Assembly (NCBI GenBank): GCA_964533785.1
Contig: CAZHNG010000026.1
Coordinates: forward strand, 1-29,946
Length of the DNA: 29,946 bases
DNA from: JANQRV01 sp964533785
GTDB taxonomy: Bacteria; Bacteroidota; Bacteroidia; Chitinophagales; Saprospiraceae
Direction of reading: 5' to 3'
A program made the translations under genes and the position numbers. Numbering within the stretch: position 1 is the stretch's first letter; every line of letters starts with the position of its first letter. Positions 25,304 to 29,946 of this stretch are shown piece by piece. The notes beneath the pieces are model-generated. The model made no database searches. It was given only the letters and a program-made list of their open reading frames with translations, and had not been told where the DNA came from.

Positions 25304-28300
25304 ATGAAATCTTCAGCAAAAGCACCGAGCACGCTGAGGTATCTCTTGATCACCTTCATCGGGCTACTGATTTTCCTTGGATATTACTGGTTTAGTTATA
25401 TCCCCTCCCGCGAAGGTTATTTCACCAATCGGAACCTGCGTCTCCTCAGTGATATGAGCGAGAACATTACCAAGATCGTCGAGAGCTATAAAGGCCAGAT
25501 CGATAAGAATTTCATCAATCGTGATAAGTCTATATTCCAAATGGTTATCGAGCAGGGGAACATCGCTTCTGCTGATCGATTCCAAGAACTCCAGACCAAT
25601 GATTGCCTGCAAAAAGGCTTTATGGAAGACTTTATGCAGAACCAGGTCAAAAGAATCCGCCATCTTTCCTACGAAAACGGGAGGGTTTGTCTGGGGACGG
25701 AGCGATACGATACCAGCTATGATAAGCATTCCAGAATCAAGTATAACCTGGAGCTGAAAAACAATGGATACGTTATTCGAATGGATTACCAGGGGCGAAG
25801 ACTGCCAAGGGAAGAAACCAAAATGAATGATCCTGATACCTATGCGTATACTGTAGATCTGCAGACTTCGGCCAGTTTGAAAGACATCATGGCTCCTTTT
25901 CTCAAACCCGATATTTTTGACAATATCTTATTAATTGAACATGCGGAAGGAGAAGACGATATCAGCCGGGTAGTATATCAGGCCGATCAAACAGCTTTTC
26001 GGGCCAGTCGCCTGGATTCGCTCACAAGTACCCTGAAAGAAACTTGGTCGAGCTACCACGACGAAGTAATTTGGGGTAATTCAGCGTATAAACTTTTTGT
26101 ACAGCCGGTCCGTCTGGCCTTATTGGGCCAGGAAACCAACGGTAATACTGAGGTATTGGAATGGATGCTCGTCGGCCTCGTAGACGCTAATCGCCTCAAT
26201 GCCGATGCGCGGGAAATATCGCGCTTCTCTATCTCCCAATGGACCTTCATTTTCTTTTTGGTGCTGTTTAGCATACCCCTGATCAAGCTCAATTTTATTG
26301 GCGAGCGGGAGGAATTAAAACGCTCAGACATAATCCTTACCGTTTTTTCCATATTTGTACTTTCGGGGATATTGACTTTTTGGTTGCTTTCTTATTATTC
26401 CGATCGTAATGACATTGAAGAATTAGACTATGGATTAAAGCCTTTAGCCCAGCAGATTGAAAAAAATCTTTACACTGAAGTGGAAAGCGCTATCCGGCAA
26501 TTTTACGATTTGAACCAGAAATTTACGGTCAACCGCCAGCAAGAAAACGAGAAAATTGAGACGCTGAACAAAGACCGAAAGAACAAAGCAGATTATATTC
26601 CGGAAACGGGGTATACCATTCCCGAAATATTTTCTACTGACCGGCTTATATACGATACAACGGAAGTCAACGCATTACCCTATCCTTACTTTGAATTTTT
26701 TGCCTGGATTGATTCTACGGGATTGCAAACCCGGAAGTTGAGTACGCTTCAGGAAGTAACCCCACTCGTCAATGTAGGTCACCGCAAGTACTTTCGCAAT
26801 ATCATGAATGGTCAATGCTGGACATTGAATGACCAGCCTTTCTACATTGAACCCATTATTTCTATTACGACGGGGGAGAATATTGCGGTCCTTAGTATTC
26901 CCGATACGGTTAGTTCCGAACCGGTCAATATGATGACCCTCAATTTTATGTCTGTTGTAAATCCGGTATTGCCCCGGGGCATAGGGTATTGCATCGTCGA
27001 CCAAAATGGCCTGGTATTGTTCCACAGTGAGCAGCAAAAGAATATGCAGGAGAATTTTTTTGTAGAATGCAACGATCCTGCAGCTTTGAGGGCCGCTGTT
27101 TTTTCCAAAGTAGAAAAGACTTTGACCGTAGATTACCTGGGACGTGAACATTATTTACATCTCAAACCTTTTGATCATATCCCGGAATGGACCCTGATCA
27201 CCTTCGGGGATTTGTGGCGGGTGCGTTCTTCTGAGCTCAATGCCATATCAAGTGCCTTAGCATTGTACACCATTATGGTTTTATCATTTCTGATGGTGTT
27301 GCTGTTTTACCTGTTCTTCCGCTATTATAATATCCTGGATTGGTTCTGGCCGAAAGCGGAGAATGATCACAAATATCGCTATTACAGTATTGCACTCCTT
27401 GCTTTAGCTGGCGTTTATTATCGCACGATTTTCAATCTTGGTTCGGATGTGAATCTACTTATGGCGGTGGCGTTACCTGCCATAACAGCCATTATAACGG
27501 CCTACTATTTTCAACGTCCTCATAGGATTACTGGATCAGAAATCAATAACGATTCTCAATACCAAAAAGAATCATTGATAGACCGTTACCTGCGCTTGAC
27601 ATTCATCGTATTGGTAGCTATACTAATGATCCTGCTTGTCGTTTTTACAGGTTTCCAGTTTTTGATTTACGGGCTTTTTGGTTTGTTGGTGGGCTTGTTC
27701 TTAAACCACGAACCTGTAACAACCTGGTACAGCACTAAAAAATTACCTAATTATTACGCTCGTTTCGCTTTATCGGGTGTCGCCTTCTTTTTGATGACCA
27801 GTGTCCTGCCAGCCATTGCTCTTTTTAAAATTTCTTACGATGCGGAAAAGGAAGTACTCGTAAAGAGTGGCCAGCACAGCCTGTACCTCGGCATGCAAAC
27901 TAGAAAGAAAAATATTCGGGCAGCCTTGAACGACCGGGTACTATCTCCTTCTAACCGGGAAGAAATTACCCGAAAACGGTCGGCGATCAATGATAAACTT
28001 GATATCTATGCGGACTTTTTCTTTAATACTTTTCTAAGTAAAGCAATGACCATTTCCCGTGCCTCAATGCCGCGCAACAATGTTTTTAAACTCCCGGCAC
28101 CTGCATCGGTGCTCCTTGAGCCTGGCTCGGAAGAAGCTACTATTAAAACCGTATCGAGTACTTTACCTCCGACCAAAGCTTCCAATGCTGATGAAATACT
28201 GGGCTTTTTACGGGGACAAACCCGGATTGTCGATTACCGAAATTGGGAATTACACCAGGAAAAAGCGGTAGAGAACCCCTGGAACTGGCAACGTTGGCTG

Positions 28301-29665
28301 ATGCGCAGGAATAGCCTTTTATTGTTCAACGGCCGGGATAACGGGGAAGCGAAGGGCCTTTGCATAGCCAGTGCTTTCGTGCCATTAGTTCCACCGGATT
28401 CTCTCTTTTGGGGATTGGGCATGCTTGTGCTCTTTATCCTGCTTTATGTGCTGATGAGTAATTTTATTTACCAGGTTTTCGGTATTAGCTTGAGCATCCC
28501 CATGACCCGTAATGAGCACCGGGCACCTTTGACGACCATTAACCAAAATACCATTTACATCGGCCAGCCAAATTCCGGTAAAAGTAAGGTGATCCAACGT
28601 ATTCAGGATAATTTCCACATTATTGACCTTCGGGATTTTTCCACCCCAGAGGAGTTGAATGACCAGGTAGAGAACGCTCTTCAAGCGGTTAAAGATTGTA
28701 AGGTCATTATACTGGATCATTTTGATTTACGCTTTGATGAACTGGAATGGAACTATGCGCTCCTTCAGCTTTTAGAACATCTTATCAGCGGGCATCGCAA
28801 GGTATTATTACTCATTGCGACCATTGATCCTGCCCTCATTATGCCTCGTTTAATGAAAAAAAGTAAAAATAATGAGGAAGAAATTACACCCGATCAGCCG
28901 GAGAAAAGGTCCGGGATCAGCGTTGATAAAAACTACTTGAACCGGTGGACGATGATCCTGAGTTCTTTTGCTAAGGTTTACCATCGCATCTATACGGATG
29001 ATGCAGCCTTTTTGGCAGAAGTAGAAAAAATCCATCCCGGTTTTCAACAATCTAAGAGTAAGGAAAATCCGATGGTCAAAATCTTGGTTGAGGAGTGTCG
29101 GCATACTTCTTTTTTGCAACACGTCGGCTTGGATATACTAACGAAGTACGACCTGCAAAAGGATTTTATCAACGAGGAAATTTTGATCGATGAGATCCTG
29201 CTGCGATCGGAAGCTTATTACGAATCCATCTGGGCAACTTGTTCGATTGATGAGAAAATTACCCTGATCCATTTGGCGCGCAATAATTTCGTACCCGAAA
29301 AAGACGCCCGAATTGTGCGGTTGCTGATGCGTAAGGGGCTGGTCAGTTCTAATCAATACCGGTTACTCAATAAGAGTTTTGCCGATTTTGTGATGAATGC
29401 AGAATCTTCGGCCGTCATTAAAAACTGGAAACGCAACCAGGAAAACACTTGGGACAACATCCGTACACCATTGATCACCATCGTATTGGTTGTCGTTGCC
29501 TTTATTTTTGTGACGCAACGGCAGTTGTTTAATGTCAGCATCGCCTGGATAACGACTTTTGCGGCATTGATACCGGCATTTTTGCGGGTACTTAGTATGG
29601 CGCGGCCTAAATTCAGTTTTGGACGAAAGACGGCTGCGGTTAGTGAAGAGCTGCTAGGCGATTGA
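25304..29665 (+). CDS. Multi-pass Cache sensor protein with cytoplasmic P-loop NTPase
   Basis: This 1453-residue membrane protein has an arrangement I do not recognise as a named family. Helix 1 (13-31) leads to an extracytoplasmic domain (about 32-311). After helices 312-333 and 342-364, a double-Cache-like domain spans about 370-645 (YFEFFAWIDSTG, HRKYFRNIM, GYCIVDQNGLVLFHS, EWTLITFGD). Six helices follow (about 648-843), then a third outer segment (844-1034) and helix 1035-1056. The cytoplasmic part has Walker A GQPNSGKS (1087-1094), Walker B VIILDHFD (1134-1141), a sensor-like LLLIATIDP and a winged-helix-like region (about 1305-1365, LMRKGLVSSNQYRLL), as in STAND/AAA-type ATPases. Two helices (1387-1404, 1412-1430) end the protein. 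Parity of helices agrees with this topology. No kinase, cyclase or methyl-accepting domain is present. Confidence 0.8.
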   Translation: MKSSAKAPSTLRYLLITFIGLLIFLGYYWFSYIPSREGYFTNRNLRLLSDMSENITKIVESYKGQIDKNFINRDKSIFQMVIEQGNIASADRFQELQTNDCLQKGFMEDFMQNQVKRIRHLSYENGRVCLGTERYDTSYDKHSRIKYNLELKNNGYVIRMDYQGRRLPREETKMNDPDTYAYTVDLQTSASLKDIMAPFLKPDIFDNILLIEHAEGEDDISRVVYQADQTAFRASRLDSLTSTLKETWSSYHDEVIWGNSAYKLFVQPVRLALLGQETNGNTEVLEWMLVGLVDANRLNADAREISRFSISQWTFIFFLVLFSIPLIKLNFIGEREELKRSDIILTVFSIFVLSGILTFWLLSYYSDRNDIEELDYGLKPLAQQIEKNLYTEVESAIRQFYDLNQKFTVNRQQENEKIETLNKDRKNKADYIPETGYTIPEIFSTDRLIYDTTEVNALPYPYFEFFAWIDSTGLQTRKLSTLQEVTPLVNVGHRKYFRNIMNGQCWTLNDQPFYIEPIISITTGENIAVLSIPDTVSSEPVNMMTLNFMSVVNPVLPRGIGYCIVDQNGLVLFHSEQQKNMQENFFVECNDPAALRAAVFSKVEKTLTVDYLGREHYLHLKPFDHIPEWTLITFGDLWRVRSSELNAISSALALYTIMVLSFLMVLLFYLFFRYYNILDWFWPKAENDHKYRYYSIALLALAGVYYRTIFNLGSDVNLLMAVALPAITAIITAYYFQRPHRITGSEINNDSQYQKESLIDRYLRLTFIVLVAILMILLVVFTGFQFLIYGLFGLLVGLFLNHEPVTTWYSTKKLPNYYARFALSGVAFFLMTSVLPAIALFKISYDAEKEVLVKSGQHSLYLGMQTRKKNIRAALNDRVLSPSNREEITRKRSAINDKLDIYADFFFNTFLSKAMTISRASMPRNNVFKLPAPASVLLEPGSEEATIKTVSSTLPPTKASNADEILGFLRGQTRIVDYRNWELHQEKAVENPWNWQRWLMRRNSLLLFNGRDNGEAKGLCIASAFVPLVPPDSLFWGLGMLVLFILLYVLMSNFIYQVFGISLSIPMTRNEHRAPLTTINQNTIYIGQPNSGKSKVIQRIQDNFHIIDLRDFSTPEELNDQVENALQAVKDCKVIILDHFDLRFDELEWNYALLQLLEHLISGHRKVLLLIATIDPALIMPRLMKKSKNNEEEITPDQPEKRSGISVDKNYLNRWTMILSSFAKVYHRIYTDDAAFLAEVEKIHPGFQQSKSKENPMVKILVEECRHTSFLQHVGLDILTKYDLQKDFINEEILIDEILLRSEAYYESIWATCSIDEKITLIHLARNNFVPEKDARIVRLLMRKGLVSSNQYRLLNKSFADFVMNAESSAVIKNWKRNQENTWDNIRTPLITIVLVVVAFIFVTQRQLFNVSIAWITTFAALIPAFLRVLSMARPKFSFGRKTAAVSEELLGD

Positions 29666-29689
29666 TGGGGAGGGGAAGAGGGGGTGATG

Positions 29690-29705
29690 AGCCTTCGGCT
29701 TTTTT
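29690..29705 (+). terminator. Terminator-like hairpin after the Cache/P-loop gene
   Basis: AGCC-TTC-GGCT followed by TTTTT lies 25 bp after the stop codon. The stem has only 4 bp but the T-run is good. The hairpin shares its TTC loop and downstream GAACCATAGAGAACAT with the repeat array, so the terminator may be part of a dispersed element. Confidence 0.55.
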
Positions 29706-29761
29706 GAACCATAGAGAACATGAAGGGCATGGAGATTTATTTTATCCTTTACTTCCTTGCG
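29690..29761 (+). repeat. Diverged relative of the 136-bp repeat element
   Basis: This element has the same order as the third array copy: a G-rich lead, a short hairpin with a TTC loop, GAACCATAGAGAACAT, GGCATGGAG or AGCATGGAG, an A/T-rich linker and CTTCCTTGCG. In the array copy CTTCCTTGCG is at 5324-5333, and here it is at 29752-29761. Hairpin arms differ in sequence (GAGAC against AGCC) but keep the pairing, which suggests selection for structure. Confidence 0.7.
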
Positions 29762-29946
29762 GAAGTTTATGATGTCATTCCATTGGGTATTGTTTGCTCT
29801 TCGAAGTCTCTGATTTTTTCGCCTATTGAGTCAGAGACTCGCGAGTTTCGCCGCATCAAGACAATAGTACCGGACACAGAAAGTAAATATTAACCTGATA
29901 TTTTCCGGTTAGAGACCGATTGATATTGTATCGAAGTCTGGAGACT

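Larger units (their letters stand above)
29666..29946. other. Gene-free 281-bp tail
   Basis: No gene is visible. The stretch holds a terminator-like hairpin, a relative of the 136-bp repeat, the hairpin ACTTCC-TTGC-GGAAGT (29751-29766) and an inverted repeat AGTCTCTGA (29805-29813) / TCAGAGACT (29831-29839). The sequence ends inside non-coding DNA. Confidence 0.7.

Noticed and set aside
25119..25307. 62-codon + strand frame before the Cache/P-loop gene
   Set aside because: It is made of the CGTGG inverted-repeat cassette and shows no protein-like pattern.
25304..29665. Histidine kinase or diguanylate cyclase output of the Cache protein
   Set aside because: No H-box, N/G boxes or GGDEF motif is present. 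The only cytoplasmic enzyme signature is the P-loop NTPase.
1..29946. tRNA, rRNA or transposase genes
   Set aside because: I found no cloverleaf with a T-loop signature, no rRNA sequence and no transposase frame.

Overview
The window looks like a chromosomal piece of a Bacteroidota genome, most plausibly a Saprospiraceae/Lewinella-like organism (the family is inferred). The evidence is a SusC/SusD pair, two secreted proteins with type IX secretion C-terminal domains (one type A, one gliding-motility/CHU_C type B), an RprXY-like two-component pair, BlaI/BlaR1 regulators, a TAnnTTTG-type promoter and few Shine-Dalgarno sequences. I support 17 protein genes and no RNA genes. One 100-N assembly gap lies at 4977-5076.

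Layout. On the + strand, 139-2583 holds a sensor kinase and its OmpR-type regulator, ended by a terminator. Quinone-linked dihydroorotate dehydrogenase (pyrD) and a prolyl-aminopeptidase-like hydrolase follow. A 136-bp tandem repeat, broken by the gap, fills 4885-5311. A tight + strand operon (5421-8264) then encodes a glucuronoyl-esterase-like CE15 enzyme, a small VOC metalloprotein and an acetylxylan-esterase-like hydrolase. It meets a long - strand block head-on at 8265-8275.

Read in the direction of transcription, the - strand block starts with a cytochrome c lipoprotein (22847-21975). It continues with blaI and blaR1 (overlapping), susC, susD, a terminator, a CRTAC1-type FG-GAP protein and a CHU_C protein (13 bp apart). 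It ends with a lipoprotein fusing a heme-c domain to FG-GAP repeats, which has its own well-formed promoter. The + strand resumes with a Tat-exported clan-A glycoside hydrolase (23006-25111). Last is a 1453-residue membrane protein (25304-29665) with a double-Cache sensor, about 12 membrane helices and a cytoplasmic P-loop NTPase.

How the genes may work together. The two esterases and the glycoside hydrolase suggest attack on decorated plant or algal polysaccharide. SusC/SusD import an unknown ligand, and the co-directional FG-GAP and T9SS proteins would be its surface partners. BlaR1 ends in two plug-like modules whose sequence echoes the plug of the neighbouring SusC, which hints at a link between the envelope protease and TonB-dependent transport. 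The Cache/P-loop protein is the best candidate for something undescribed. The intergenic regions are rich in repeats and palindromes: a 7-bp repeat, a 136-bp array with a related element at the right end, a nested inverted repeat between susC and susD, and paired dyads before blaI.
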